A stretch of DNA of 64,000 bases from Candidatus Bathyarchaeota archaeon (GCA_005888755.1 VBBQ01000030.1:62001-126000); one strand, 5' to 3'; numbered from the stretch's first letter, positions 16,818 to 25,220 are shown. Notes: generated by a model not told the origin, from the sequence alone. Program-made: numbers and translations.

Positions 16818-17309
16818 CTACGACTCAGATTGTAGTTCTTGCTTGGTTTTGTTCGCCTTGTCTGTGAGAATGTCTATCGCGTCTTCTAGCCTCTTGCATT
16901 TTTCCTTTTCTGAGAAGAGTGCTGTAAGTAGCTCGTTGATCTTGCTGAGCGCGTAATCCATGCTTCTGTTAATCTGTCCTAACGGGACATAGTCTAGGCG
17001 GCGGGGCATAGTTGAGAAGAGCTGTCGTTGGGCCGCGTTTATCTCGCTCATCTTAGCGTTGTCAGTGGCGCCAAGCCAGGTTACTTCTCGCGCGGTTTTC
17101 AGACTCTCATACAACTGGTTTTGTAGCTCGATGTAGGCGTTCCAGTAGACGAGCCAGGACTCGTTGAACTCGTCAAATGTCTGCTCTAGCCGTTTGCTCT
17201 TCTCCGCGTTCGAACTGGCTGACAATGGTGGTGGAGGAGGAGACCGCGTCCGGTAAATGTGTTGCGGGGTCGTGTAGCGACTGTTTATGAGTAGCGTTGC
17301 CTGGTCCAC
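16818..17309 (-). CDS. Coiled-coil hypothetical protein
   Basis: A protein of up to 163 aa, dominated by helices with heptad character (FDEFNESWLVYWNAYIELQN, then ALSKINELLTALFSEKEKCK to the end). No family is recognised. The GTG start at 17309 adds a Pro-rich leader; TTG at 17225 (before SASSNAEKSK) is an attractive alternative because a TATA-like ATTTACC lies about 33 nt upstream of it and because the divergent gene at 17325 starts only 15 nt away. No membrane segment. Confidence 0.6.
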   Translation of the reverse strand: MDQATLLINSRYTTPQHIYRTRSPPPPPLSASSNAEKSKRLEQTFDEFNESWLVYWNAYIELQNQLYESLKTAREVTWLGATDNAKMSEINAAQRQLFSTMPRRLDYVPLGQINRSMDYALSKINELLTALFSEKEKCKRLEDAIDILTDKANKTKQELQSES

Positions 17310-17324
17310 CGGTTGGTAATCTTA

Positions 17325-17486
17325 GTGGAACATGTTTGCGACAGGTGTGGCGGTCAGTTCGAATATAGTGAACTCAACTCTCAGGAAAAGCAGATCCTCG
17401 ATTCGTCTGGCAAATGGAAGACGGAGCGAAGCTATCGGTGCTTTGACTGCGAGAAGGAAGCCTTACTCGGACAGGGTCCCGCTTAG
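17325..17486 (+). CDS. 53-aa zinc-ribbon protein
   Basis: A GTG at 17325 opens 53 codons with two CxxC pairs at classical zinc-ribbon spacing: Cys5/Cys8 in VCDRCGGQF and Cys39/Cys42 in YRCFDCEKEA. The protein is otherwise charged and soluble. A TATA-like TTTATGA lies about 37 nt upstream. The overlapping longer frame beginning at 17332 is Arg/Ser-rich and lacks motifs, so I take the zinc-ribbon register as real. Function unknown; such ribbons are often nucleic-acid or protein adaptors. Confidence 0.6.
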   Translation: MEHVCDRCGGQFEYSELNSQEKQILDSSGKWKTERSYRCFDCEKEALLGQGPA

Positions 17487-17521
17487 AAACGTGCGAAAGC
17501 GCAATCAGATCGGGAATCGAA

Positions 17522-17698
17522 CTATTTCTTCTTCAAAGCTGCGGACTCGACTTTACCGTGGACCCTGACCGTTCCGACTCGTAAGGTTGAGGTTGCGAGT
17601 TCCATGGTTACATCGAAATTGAAAGCATAGTCTTTTTCAGCCATTTTTTCGAAGACCTCTGCAAGAGAAGAAGGCGACGATTCATTCTTCTGGGGCAT
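17522..17698 (-). CDS. 58-aa conserved-looking small protein
   Basis: ATG at 17698 opens 58 codons: a helical N-terminus (SSLAEVFEKMAEKDYAF) and a strand-rich second half (NFDVTMELATSTLRVGTVRV), ending ALKKK. A strong TATA box (CTTTATAC on the reverse strand, 17729-17737) lies about 31 nt upstream, predicting a leaderless mRNA starting at this ATG. No family recognised. The promoter spacing and sensible composition are the reasons to accept it. Confidence 0.55.
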   Translation of the reverse strand: MPQKNESSPSSLAEVFEKMAEKDYAFNFDVTMELATSTLRVGTVRVHGKVESAALKKK

Positions 17699-17728
17699 AA
17701 TGACCGGGCTTGATTAGTCATGTACCGA

Positions 17729-17737
17729 GTATAAAGT
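17729..17737 (-). promoter_or_regulatory. TATA box for the 58-aa gene
   Basis: Reverse-strand CTTTATACT centred about 33 nt before the ATG at 17698, the distance expected for a leaderless archaeal transcript. Confidence 0.5.
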
Positions 17738-17782
17738 TCTATGCCACGGGTTTCGAAGCTTAGCGTTGCTTGCTTCTACTAT

Positions 17783-18490
17783 CTAGCCTAGCTTGTACAG
17801 TTTGAGGCCGACAAGCAAGCTCCAGACCACGAGGAAGATGAAACCTCCTATGTTGAAGAGTCCTGACGGCATGGAACCCATTGCGAATGTTGGAATGAAG
17901 AGAAGCCCTAGGACTCCGCTCAGGATCCCGATGTAGCCCAAGCTCTTCTTGAACGTCTGGCTCTTCAACATAGCATAACTTGCCAGGATTATTGCGGAAA
18001 ACTGGAGAAAGGTGGCCACGAGAGCGGTGAGGTTTGCAAGGTCCATCGTCAGCTGTCCTGTCGCCAGATATGCAGCTCGCGTATCACCGTTTGTTGAAGC
18101 GTAAGAGTTGCTCAAGCCTATGAGAGAAAGGCGCAGAGGAATGTCTACTCCGACATCGACTGCGACGAAAACCATATTGAAAATCGTGGCAATCAACGTA
18201 ACAGTACGGTTAGCCTGCCTTAGCGCGAAATAAAGCGCGGGGAATGCGATGAGGTAAAGAAGGTCGCTTACTAGGTAAATTCCCCAGGTCGTGCCAAAGA
18301 GAACGCTTTGAGATTGGATAGAGGTAAGACCCGACTGCACGGATGATGGAGCCAAGCTCGGAAGGAGGAGAGGTATCAGTGGCAGGCTGATGAGAACCAG
18401 GATGCCGGCTATTATGATACTTATCGCGCCTGCCCGGTAATACCCGGCCCATCTCTTGTCAGGACCTCTCTCTGCCGCTGGACTTGTCAT
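17783..18490 (-). CDS. DUF4386-like membrane protein
   Basis: A 235-aa protein with about six hydrophobic helices. The order (YRAGAISIIIAGILVLISLP, a long loop, YLVSDLLYLIAFPALYFALR, VDVGVDIPLRL, and a C-terminal FNIGGFIFLVVWSLLVGLKL) matches DUF4386-type membrane proteins of unknown function. ATG start. It stands between the GHKL ATPase gene and the 58-aa gene on the same strand. Confidence 0.7.
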   Translation of the reverse strand: MTSPAAERGPDKRWAGYYRAGAISIIIAGILVLISLPLIPLLLPSLAPSSVQSGLTSIQSQSVLFGTTWGIYLVSDLLYLIAFPALYFALRQANRTVTLIATIFNMVFVAVDVGVDIPLRLSLIGLSNSYASTNGDTRAAYLATGQLTMDLANLTALVATFLQFSAIILASYAMLKSQTFKKSLGYIGILSGVLGLLFIPTFAMGSMPSGLFNIGGFIFLVVWSLLVGLKLYKLG

Positions 18491-18606
18491 TGAACAGTTT
18501 CGATAGGCTATTTGGTGGGTTTCTAACGGTTACCGAGAAGAAGCGAATCGGAGAACTTGATTCGAGGCCACTCTCGCCTGCTTTTGACTTCGAGCCCCTA
18601 GACTAT

Positions 18607-20121
18607 CTAGGCCAAGGCATCGTTGTAAAGGGCGTCCAGCACCGAGTAGGCTTCCTCAGGGGTCGAGGGATTCGCTGGGAGAATGTCCTCGGCAATCGAT
18701 CGTTCAAGGATCTGGCGTATACAATACCGGAGCTTTGTTGGAGTCATGCTCGCCTCCACGTTCCACATGGGATGATCCATGTTGACGAAGACTGTTCGGA
18801 CTCCGTTCTTGTCAGTCTCCACATACGCCTGACCTCGATCTCCACCGTGTGCAATATCGAAGGCTAGGACTTGGTCTTTTAGATGTATCACGCTGCGGGT
18901 TGCGTCTCTAGGATGAGTCTTCGATTTCCGGTCTCTCCCGTGGCGCGACCCGTTCTCTTTCTTCACCACGTGTTGCGGTGCCTGGCTGGTCTTTGACGAT
19001 GTCTTTGCCTTGACTACTGCCTTTGAGAGTATCTCGATGTTTCGCCGGAGACTACGGCGCAATCTCTCTGCAATTTCTCTATTCAGGTATTGTATGCTGC
19101 GGAGTTCTCTGCGGCTGGCGGTCTGTCTTAGGAACTTGTAGACTTTGTTCCGAACAAAGCCGCGCATAGCCTTCTCGAACACTCGCCACTGCGAACTGTC
19201 TCGCTCGAACTCGTTACCACCAGGCAGTCGTCGGAGGAAGTCTGCGTTGACCCAGCCCTGAATGCGGCTTAGCCCGTGGATCCGGTACTGGTCGAGGCCG
19301 AAGAACTGATGTTGGAGACAGGTGATGTGTTTCTGCTGGACGCTCATACCGGCTTCCGATATCCCAGCACGGGTCTTCGAGAGGGGAAGAATCAAGACTT
19401 CGCCAGTAATCTTCCCGTATTCCGTGGCAATATTGACGGGGAGGAGCGTTGCGCCGCGGAGCTCTTCCGGCTTCACCGTTTCGCCATTTACAAATACTTC
19501 GAAGGGACCATACCCCCGTAGAGCAAGGACGTTCGCTCTTGCAAGGAGGGCTCTCCGGACGTCTGCAGGATCAGTTTTCTTCGTCAGCGATCGGATCCTG
19601 ATTCTCAAACCATCATGCTCGAGCGGTGCTTGGATCACTCGCAAGGGCTTCCAGGTAGACTGGTCGGTCGGGGCCCAGTGACGGTCGATAAGGCTCTCGG
19701 TTAGCATAATGGTTCGGTCGAAACGTCCCTTGTGGACTTGCAGCTCGAGCTCACGACCTAGAGTGAGCCAGGCGAGACTGCCCATCCCATACGACTCGCG
19801 AATCGGACGCTTGTACTTCGGCGAGAAACCTTCCCCAGTTGTTTTTCCCTTGGTAAGAAATTCGCGCAGACCATCGAGGTCCATTCCATGGCCCCATTCC
19901 TCGTATTCGATCTGGGAGCCTGAGTCTGAGATCTCGATCTCAACCCTTGTTGCTTCGCCCCACATCCACGAGTTGACAACAAGCTCGACGAAAAACTGTG
20001 CCGCATCCGTGTACTGCCGTCCAAGGGTCTTGATGATGCTCTTGTGAGTAGCGACCTGTAGATCCTCGTCCATTATCGAGTGTGCTGCTCTCGCCGAATG
20101 CACTAGTCGTCTTGTCGCCAA
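18607..20121 (-). CDS. GHKL-type (Bergerat fold) ATPase
   Basis: A 504-aa protein whose first ~200 residues form a GHKL ATP-binding domain like that of MutL, Hsp90, MORC and topoisomerase VI B. The N box has Glu46 and Asn50 in FVELVVNSWMWGEA, the G1 box is EEWGHGMD (Glu in place of the usual Asp), and the G2 box is ESYGMGSLA at about 109-117. A transducer-like region follows, then a basic helical segment (about 330-420, rich in Arg/Lys) and a C-terminal domain. TTG start. The coiled-coil gene 93 nt upstream is probably its partner. It is not a recognisable MutL or Top6B; the job is unknown, with DNA or chromatin handling or defence as possibilities. Confidence 0.75.
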   Translation of the reverse strand: MATRRLVHSARAAHSIMDEDLQVATHKSIIKTLGRQYTDAAQFFVELVVNSWMWGEATRVEIEISDSGSQIEYEEWGHGMDLDGLREFLTKGKTTGEGFSPKYKRPIRESYGMGSLAWLTLGRELELQVHKGRFDRTIMLTESLIDRHWAPTDQSTWKPLRVIQAPLEHDGLRIRIRSLTKKTDPADVRRALLARANVLALRGYGPFEVFVNGETVKPEELRGATLLPVNIATEYGKITGEVLILPLSKTRAGISEAGMSVQQKHITCLQHQFFGLDQYRIHGLSRIQGWVNADFLRRLPGGNEFERDSSQWRVFEKAMRGFVRNKVYKFLRQTASRRELRSIQYLNREIAERLRRSLRRNIEILSKAVVKAKTSSKTSQAPQHVVKKENGSRHGRDRKSKTHPRDATRSVIHLKDQVLAFDIAHGGDRGQAYVETDKNGVRTVFVNMDHPMWNVEASMTPTKLRYCIRQILERSIAEDILPANPSTPEEAYSVLDALYNDALA

Positions 20122-20214
20122 AGGTCTTGTCGTTTGTCGTATGGAAAGTCGGCCGGATAATGGACTAGTGTAACCGGCCTCAACAAAGAACGGGAAATAT
20201 CGAACAGTTTCTCT

Positions 20215-20769
20215 CTAGCGCGACCCGGCTTTCCTAGTAACTTCCTTCGCAGGCTCCGGCGTATCTGGGAAGAGGTCCTTCGGCATTCCGGAGAGAACGT
20301 CAGACAGCGAATCACGGCCCATTTGACCTTGGCCTCCGGTCTGGAAGGGGCGGACCCTGTTGAACAGGTCGTCGATCTTGTTTGCCATCTTCATCTTCTC
20401 ATTGATCCTCCCATCAAGCTCTTGACCGTCCGCCTCCAGTTGTTGCACTCGTGGCGCGAGTCCTTCTATCCCCTTTGAAACCTCAAGCATTCCGTTGACA
20501 GTAGCGAGTGACGATCTCAGACTGGTGATCTCTTTCTGCATCGCTTCTCGATAGCTACGGAGTCTTTCTAGTATAGGCTGGTAGAGGCGTAGAAAATCGA
20601 CCATGAGCCCCTCGAACTGTCGGATAGCGAGGGTGAATTTCTCTTCTCTCTTCTTCTCAGCGAACTGTTTTGCAGTGCCCAAGAGCTTCTCGCGGAGAGC
20701 AACCCTCTCGATAACATCATCCAACACTTCTCGTACATTGTACGACTCGTCAAACACAGTCTCGCGCAT
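20215..20769 (-). CDS. Coiled-coil protein upstream of GHKL ATPase
   Basis: A 184-aa, almost entirely helical protein. Long heptad-like stretches run from about residue 10 to 135 (REVLDDVIERVALREKLLG, QPILERLRSYREAMQKEITS, RVQQLEADGQELDGRINEKM). The C-terminal 45 residues are Gly/Pro-rich. No membrane segment or enzyme motif. ATG start. It is the first gene of a probable pair with the GHKL ATPase and could be its scaffold. Family not recognised. Confidence 0.65.
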   Translation of the reverse strand: MRETVFDESYNVREVLDDVIERVALREKLLGTAKQFAEKKREEKFTLAIRQFEGLMVDFLRLYQPILERLRSYREAMQKEITSLRSSLATVNGMLEVSKGIEGLAPRVQQLEADGQELDGRINEKMKMANKIDDLFNRVRPFQTGGQGQMGRDSLSDVLSGMPKDLFPDTPEPAKEVTRKAGSR

Positions 20770-20923
20770 TAGAGGTCAATATTCCATCACAAAGAGCCCG
20801 AGCATTAAGAGACACGTCACCGAGCACAATGCAGTTCAGTACTTGGGTTCAGTTAGGTGTGAATATCAGCACCAACTCTTGGCGACGAGTCAGGTTATTC
20901 CGTTGTCAGAACCTCGGTAGCTG

Positions 20924-21994
20924 CTAGCCATCGTCCCCAAGCCATTCAAGCCATTCACCATGTGCATTTGACCGGGCCAACACCTTCTCTGTATTTTCTC
21001 CATTGTTTAATGAAGCAAGGCTGAGGAGAGGGGTTTCCGAGTTTTTTGGCCACTCGAAGCTAACGTGAAACAGGTGTCTCTTCTCGGAGGCTTTTGCAAG
21101 CATCAACTCCAGTCTCTCTCTTGGTTTCCCGCTTGCGAGGGAGAGTGTAAACGAGTGAAAGGTGCACAACTGTATGTCATCTCGGACTCGCTTGATGAGG
21201 CTAGGGAGAAGCTCTAAGGCATCTCCGCGAACGATTTGTGGAGGGGTACGTTTTGCTAGTTGGATGGCGAGTTCGAGCTGATTGGCCCTTTTCCGGTGCT
21301 CAGGCCATATCAGAGCCCGAAGCCATTGAACGTTCTCTGGATCGTTAATGTCAAGGGGGTTAAGGTCCACTCCGAGCCGTGAGGCGATTTCCGGAAAACG
21401 GTTGGGAACTGGAGGGCGTTTTTCTCCGCGTAGCAGACACTCGACTTGTACAGGGGAGTCAGGGTCCCCACATTGTAAGTTCTTGTTGTATTGGTAGTGG
21501 TATCGGTCCCAGAGCAATGTTAGACCTGCGCTTGAGCCAATCTCGATTAGAGCCAGTGGCCGATTTTTCGCCTGGCGGGCTACGAGTTCGAAGGCTGGGA
21601 CCAGGATTGCACAACGCCCCACTTCGTTTGTCTGAACGAAGCGGGCGGTGATTATTCCCTCTATCTCGTTCTCGTGTTCAAGGACGAAGCTGCGAAAATA
21701 GGGATAAGCAAGGTCGTAGTGCTTGGAGTTATTGTTGAGACTGGGGTAGAACGCGGTTAGCTGATGATGCTCACCTTTCAGCAGAAGAAAATGGACGGCA
21801 GAGAAGAACAGGTTTGGTAGAGCGTTTTTCTCCCAAGCCTTGGCCGCTATTGTTAGGAGTTCCGGATCTTCCGCAACCCTCATTGCGAGGCTGACGTACA
21901 AGGGGGAGCGACCAGGATAGACAGTGCTAGCATAATAGCGAAAGTTTTCCGCTGCTTTGTCAACAGGTGATGGCGAAGGGTCTGGATTACCCAT
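20924..21994 (-). CDS. DUF2332 family protein
   Basis: A 356-aa cytoplasmic protein with the DUF2332 layout: an N-terminal helical part (ENFRYYASTVYPGRSPLYVS), then a Rossmann-like half with LALIEIGSSAGLTLLWDRY (a methyltransferase-style glycine loop), VGVDLNP-like RLGVDLNPLDI, LRALIWPEHRKRANQLE and VRGDALELLP. Mostly known from bacteria, so transfer is possible. It may be a SAM-dependent methyltransferase relative; no activity is established. ATG start. Confidence 0.75.
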   Translation of the reverse strand: MGNPDPSPSPVDKAAENFRYYASTVYPGRSPLYVSLAMRVAEDPELLTIAAKAWEKNALPNLFFSAVHFLLLKGEHHQLTAFYPSLNNNSKHYDLAYPYFRSFVLEHENEIEGIITARFVQTNEVGRCAILVPAFELVARQAKNRPLALIEIGSSAGLTLLWDRYHYQYNKNLQCGDPDSPVQVECLLRGEKRPPVPNRFPEIASRLGVDLNPLDINDPENVQWLRALIWPEHRKRANQLELAIQLAKRTPPQIVRGDALELLPSLIKRVRDDIQLCTFHSFTLSLASGKPRERLELMLAKASEKRHLFHVSFEWPKNSETPLLSLASLNNGENTEKVLARSNAHGEWLEWLGDDG

Positions 21995-22021
21995 GAGACC
22001 TACGTTCGAGTTGGGAGATTA

Positions 22022-22362
22022 TCAGGATTTTCCGGTGGTGGCAATTTTTCTGGCCGAATTTCTTTCTGTGCGACTTCTCGTCAGTAATGCCCTGTAAGCC
22101 GCGTATCCGTCGGGTTCGTTGACGACTGTTATGATGTCTCAATGGTCGAGGAAGGCATCGATGAAGTTTACGCCATTCCTGTAATTCAGTTCCGTGACAT
22201 TGGACCCGATTTCTGATGTGTCCCAGGCGTTTGTAGGTAGGTACGGTAAGATTGGCTAGTCCTTGTGTAGGATCTCGCTTGCTGCTTCCGTACTCTTATG
22301 CTCTTCCGGGTCAGGGTGGGCATCCTTGCTTGCGTCTCTGACTGTAATATCCGTGGGTCGGG
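22022..22362 (-). pseudogene. Open frame interrupted by TAG and TGA
   Basis: One reverse-strand register reads as plausible protein over about 110 codons but contains a TAG (22256-22258) and a TGA (22139-22141) before its final TGA (22022-22024). Around the breaks the text stays protein-like: TEAASEILHKD, stop, PILPYLPTNAWDTSEIGSNV, then FIDAFLDH, stop, DIITVVNEPDGYAAYRALL. There is no conventional start. Best explained as a decayed 3' gene end; stop-codon readthrough is a remote alternative. Confidence 0.35.
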
Positions 22363-22371
22363 ATTAGAAGG

Positions 22372-22379
22372 TTTATATA
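22372..22379 (+). promoter_or_regulatory. Strong TATA box of the RAM-domain gene
   Basis: TTTATATA preceded by purines (GAAGG, a BRE-like position) and followed 33 nt later by the ATG at 22412. It is the most canonical archaeal promoter in the window and suggests strong expression. Confidence 0.65.
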
Positions 22380-22411
22380 GAAAGTAATACCCGTTACTCT
22401 ATTGCAATAAG

Positions 22412-22930
22412 ATGATATCTATGCAAAACACAAACTATCCCGCCTATGTCTTCGCGACCGTTAATCACGGCATGACGAAGAACGTGGTCGAGGAGCTAAA
22501 GAACAACCCCAACATCGACCTCATCGCACCCGTCACCGGACGTTTCGACCTCGCACTCCGACTAAAACAGACCACTCCAGAGCAAATCGTACAACTCGTC
22601 AGCCAGATCCGCCAAGTAAAAGGCATCCAGACAACCCAGACACTCTTCGGTTTCAATGGCATCAACGGTGCTCACTTCCAAAACCAGATGCCACTCGGCA
22701 TCAGCCTCTTCAACGTCACCACTCCATTCCAGACATTCGTAAACCAACTCAAGAGCTTCCCAGGCCTCATCGAGGCATGGACAACACCAGGCCAGTTCGA
22801 CATCGTAGCACTCTGGCAGGCAAGGACTTCTGACGAGATCGTCAAGTCCGCCTTCGAGAAGTTCCCTACTCTACAAGGCATCGCTCGCAGCGAGACACTT
22901 CTCGCCCCTACGCCGCTCTTCAAGCAGTAA
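22412..22930 (+). CDS. Tandem RAM (Lrp/AsnC ligand-binding) domain protein, no HTH
   Basis: A 172-aa protein made of two copies of the Lrp/AsnC effector-binding fold: about 10-82 (AYVFATVNHGMTKNVVEEL, GRFDLALRLK) and about 94-168 (LFNVTTPFQTFVNQLKSF, GQFDIVALWQ). Both keep the 'tGrFD' turn that forms the ligand pocket. The helix-turn-helix that Lrp regulators carry is absent. It could be a stand-alone small-molecule sensor or a partner that modulates Lrp proteins by mixed assembly. ATG start, strong TATA box, and codons biased to C-ending forms, in line with high expression. Confidence 0.75.
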   Translation: MISMQNTNYPAYVFATVNHGMTKNVVEELKNNPNIDLIAPVTGRFDLALRLKQTTPEQIVQLVSQIRQVKGIQTTQTLFGFNGINGAHFQNQMPLGISLFNVTTPFQTFVNQLKSFPGLIEAWTTPGQFDIVALWQARTSDEIVKSAFEKFPTLQGIARSETLLAPTPLFKQ

Positions 22931-23082
22931 GACACCAGTTAGCTCTAAGACCAATACCCCTTTTTCTTTCGTATCCGGCAGAGTGTGATCAGCGAGACGA
23001 ACCATACATTCGATTACGTTAACCAAGAATCTTTCATGCACTTTTTGAGCAATATTTCCGGGCTTGGAAACGTGTAACTCAT

Positions 23083-23646
23083 CTAACGGGTGAAGCGTTT
23101 CATCTGGCCGCTTACAATTCTCGATCCTAATCGTAGCTGTGGTTTTCCCAGCAGGCCGGTCAAGACCTCTTTTTGGTCCGGTGGTTGTCCGGGAAACCTT
23201 TCGATGATTCGTTTCATTTCGGTGAAGAGCTTCTCGTAGTATTCCCGTCGATGCGTATTTTGGTCCACTAGCTGCCAGTCTAGTTGCGTGTAGACAGTTT
23301 CTCTTCGATCTCCGTTTCCATCATGTATGACCGCTTCCGCTTCGAACATGAAGTCTTGATTCCTTCCACGGAGGGCGAGGTAGAGGGCGAAGGGAATTCG
23401 AGAAGGTGGTGAAAAAGCGATGTAGCCGCTCTCATGACGGTCGAACCTCCGGCGAAGGTTCGCTCTGTGGCCTCCGCTGCAAGATGAGAATGTTCTATAT
23501 CCCTTGCTGTTAAGTGACGAAACGATCTCTCGAATGGCCGGGTCAATGCGTGAAGCGTTCCTTCCAACTCCTAGATTCTTCCAGTTTGACGCGTCAAGTT
23601 CTCCCAGTTTCCTGGAATGGGCTCGTGGCAAGAATTCTCTGGGCAA
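23083..23646 (-). CDS. Hypothetical protein with SCSGGH motif
   Basis: A 187-aa soluble protein. The most striking segment is IVSSLNSKGYRTFSSCSGGH followed by a basic RANLRRRF; a Ser-Cys-Ser-Gly-Gly-His loop after a Gly-Tyr-x-Thr recalls the SCSGR loop of Tyw3-like proteins, but the rest does not obviously match. The C-terminus is charged and helical. TTG start; it ends the transcript that begins with the Rieske gene 3 nt away. Function unknown. Confidence 0.6.
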   Translation of the reverse strand: MPREFLPRAHSRKLGELDASNWKNLGVGRNASRIDPAIREIVSSLNSKGYRTFSSCSGGHRANLRRRFDRHESGYIAFSPPSRIPFALYLALRGRNQDFMFEAEAVIHDGNGDRRETVYTQLDWQLVDQNTHRREYYEKLFTEMKRIIERFPGQPPDQKEVLTGLLGKPQLRLGSRIVSGQMKRFTR

Positions 23647-23649
23647 CGG

Positions 23650-24843
23650 CTAGACTCCAGTCAGCGTACTGGTTTGACTATTGCTCGAGACGGTCTCGTA
23701 GACGAGTCTGTGGAACCAATGGGGTCCTGTCTCTTCGTTCGGGGCAAACCGTCCTCGGGGCGCGAACCCGGACTTTGCTCCGGCACTTACTAGGCTGATC
23801 GCTTCAATGTCTTCAGCATCTACTTGCTCGTTGAGCCAGGTGCTGTTTCGATGCCGGAATTTGTCTTCGTCTAGGGCGTACTGGTACCATAGAAAGCGCG
23901 TTCTGTCAGGCTTCCCGGGGATCGGCATGTACACATTGACTGATACCCCCCATGGATAGAAGTTCAGTGTTGTATTTGGGAAGATAAACCACCACAAAGC
24001 AAACACTCTCTTCGAGTTGTCCTTCCCGTCTCTAAACCGGTCGGCCAGGAGTCGGTGCTCGAACCCGTTCTCCTCGTCCCTTGCGTATGCCCACTGCAGA
24101 GCGCTGAACTTGTACAGCTCAGTTCGGTAGGAGGACAGGTCGATAGCGTCGGCCAGTCCACCAGGTCCTTTGTGGACGAATCTGATGTGGAAGTTGTCCA
24201 TGTAGTTCCAAGCATGTTGTTTCCAGTTTCCATCAACCTCTCGAACTTCACCATCAACACGCTGTCTTCTCAGCGCCTCGAGTCTGATTCCAGGTATCGA
24301 TTGTTGAGCCTTCTCCACGAACTCGTGGAAGTATGCCAACGGTTCGCCGGTAGAAACGAATATCCATGGTCCCCACTCATCCACTTGAACATTTCGAAGA
24401 TTGTCCGATTTCTTTGGAAACCCCTCCATCTTCTCAAATCCCGCATGCGCGACGAATCTGCCTTCGTTGTCAAATTGGCGTCCGTGTTGAGGACAGATTA
24501 TTGTCCCTCCAATGCTCGACGATTCAACGAGAGGGTGCCAAGCGTGCGTGCAGACGTTGGGGAAGCAGCTCAGCTTCCCATGTTGGCCTCGCTGGAGAAA
24601 GAGGGGTTTTCCTAGAAGATTGAATGGAACTCTAGAACCGGTTTTCCCTAGGGAGTCTGTGAGAGCGGCCAGACTATTCTGGGAATTACTTTCTTGTGGT
24701 GCTAACAGCCAGGTGTGAGCAAAGATAGTTCCAAGTTCTAGGTCGAGAAATTCTAGGTCGACGAAGGCTGAACTGGGTAGGGATTCTGCTCGAGTAATCT
24801 CGGGATCTACAAAGAATTCTCTCGTCGAGAGGATTTTGTTCAT
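23650..24843 (-). CDS. Rieske [2Fe-2S] ring-hydroxylating oxygenase-like protein
   Basis: A 397-aa protein with an N-terminal Rieske domain and a C-terminal oxygenase domain. The cluster ligands are Cys98/His100 (NVCTHAWHPL) and Cys117/His120 (IICPQHGRQF). The mononuclear iron site is seen in WNYMDNFHIRFVHKG (Asp216, His219, His224), with a downstream acidic residue in EDIEAISLVSAG. Such enzymes use O2 and electrons from a ferredoxin or reductase to oxidise aromatic, amine or sterol substrates; none of the electron-transfer partners is in the window. ATG start. Confidence 0.88.
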   Translation of the reverse strand: MNKILSTREFFVDPEITRAESLPSSAFVDLEFLDLELGTIFAHTWLLAPQESNSQNSLAALTDSLGKTGSRVPFNLLGKPLFLQRGQHGKLSCFPNVCTHAWHPLVESSSIGGTIICPQHGRQFDNEGRFVAHAGFEKMEGFPKKSDNLRNVQVDEWGPWIFVSTGEPLAYFHEFVEKAQQSIPGIRLEALRRQRVDGEVREVDGNWKQHAWNYMDNFHIRFVHKGPGGLADAIDLSSYRTELYKFSALQWAYARDEENGFEHRLLADRFRDGKDNSKRVFALWWFIFPNTTLNFYPWGVSVNVYMPIPGKPDRTRFLWYQYALDEDKFRHRNSTWLNEQVDAEDIEAISLVSAGAKSGFAPRGRFAPNEETGPHWFHRLVYETVSSNSQTSTLTGV

Positions 24844-24922
24844 CAGACTCAGATCGCCTCATCCCGTTCTAGCTAGAATGTCAACTCTTCGGATTGTGCC
24901 ACAGGATAGCAATGGAAAAAGA

Positions 24923-24929
24923 GCTTAAG
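24923..24929 (+). promoter_or_regulatory. TATA-like box before purS
   Basis: GCTTAAG about 30 nt upstream of the purS ATG (24957). The distance predicts a leaderless purS transcript. Confidence 0.4.
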
Positions 24930-24956
24930 GGAGGCTCGTGAAGCATCATCTTTGCA

Positions 24957-25220
24957 ATGTCGCCGGCAACCTTCACTTTAGAAGTCATCGTGGAGAACAA
25001 GCCTTTGGCTCGGGATCCTGAGGGAGAGACGATCCACCACAATCTGATCCTGAAGGGAGGCTACTCACAGGTGACGAGTGTTCGGGCTGGCAAGCTCTTG
25101 CGGATGAAAGTAGAAGCCCGTTCCTCAGAAGAGGCTGAACAACTTGTGCGGAAACTCTGTGATGATCTCCGAATTTACAATCCTGCATCCCACATCTGCC
25201 AGGTCAGAGTCCTAAGCTAG
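24957..25220 (+). CDS. purS: Phosphoribosylformylglycinamidine synthase subunit PurS
   Basis: An 87-aa subunit that bridges PurL and PurQ in FGAM synthase, the fourth step of purine synthesis. Pattern: LEVIVENKPLARDPEGETI, LRMKVEARSSEEAEQLVRKL and a C-terminal strand with SHICQVRVL. ATG start. First gene of the purine cluster, 130 nt before purQ, which has its own TATA-like box. Confidence 0.9.
   Translation: MSPATFTLEVIVENKPLARDPEGETIHHNLILKGGYSQVTSVRAGKLLRMKVEARSSEEAEQLVRKLCDDLRIYNPASHICQVRVLS

Noticed and set aside
17332-17568. 78-codon Arg/Ser-rich frame
   Set aside because: It overlaps the zinc-ribbon gene in another register and has no features; the CxxC pairs identify the other register as coding.
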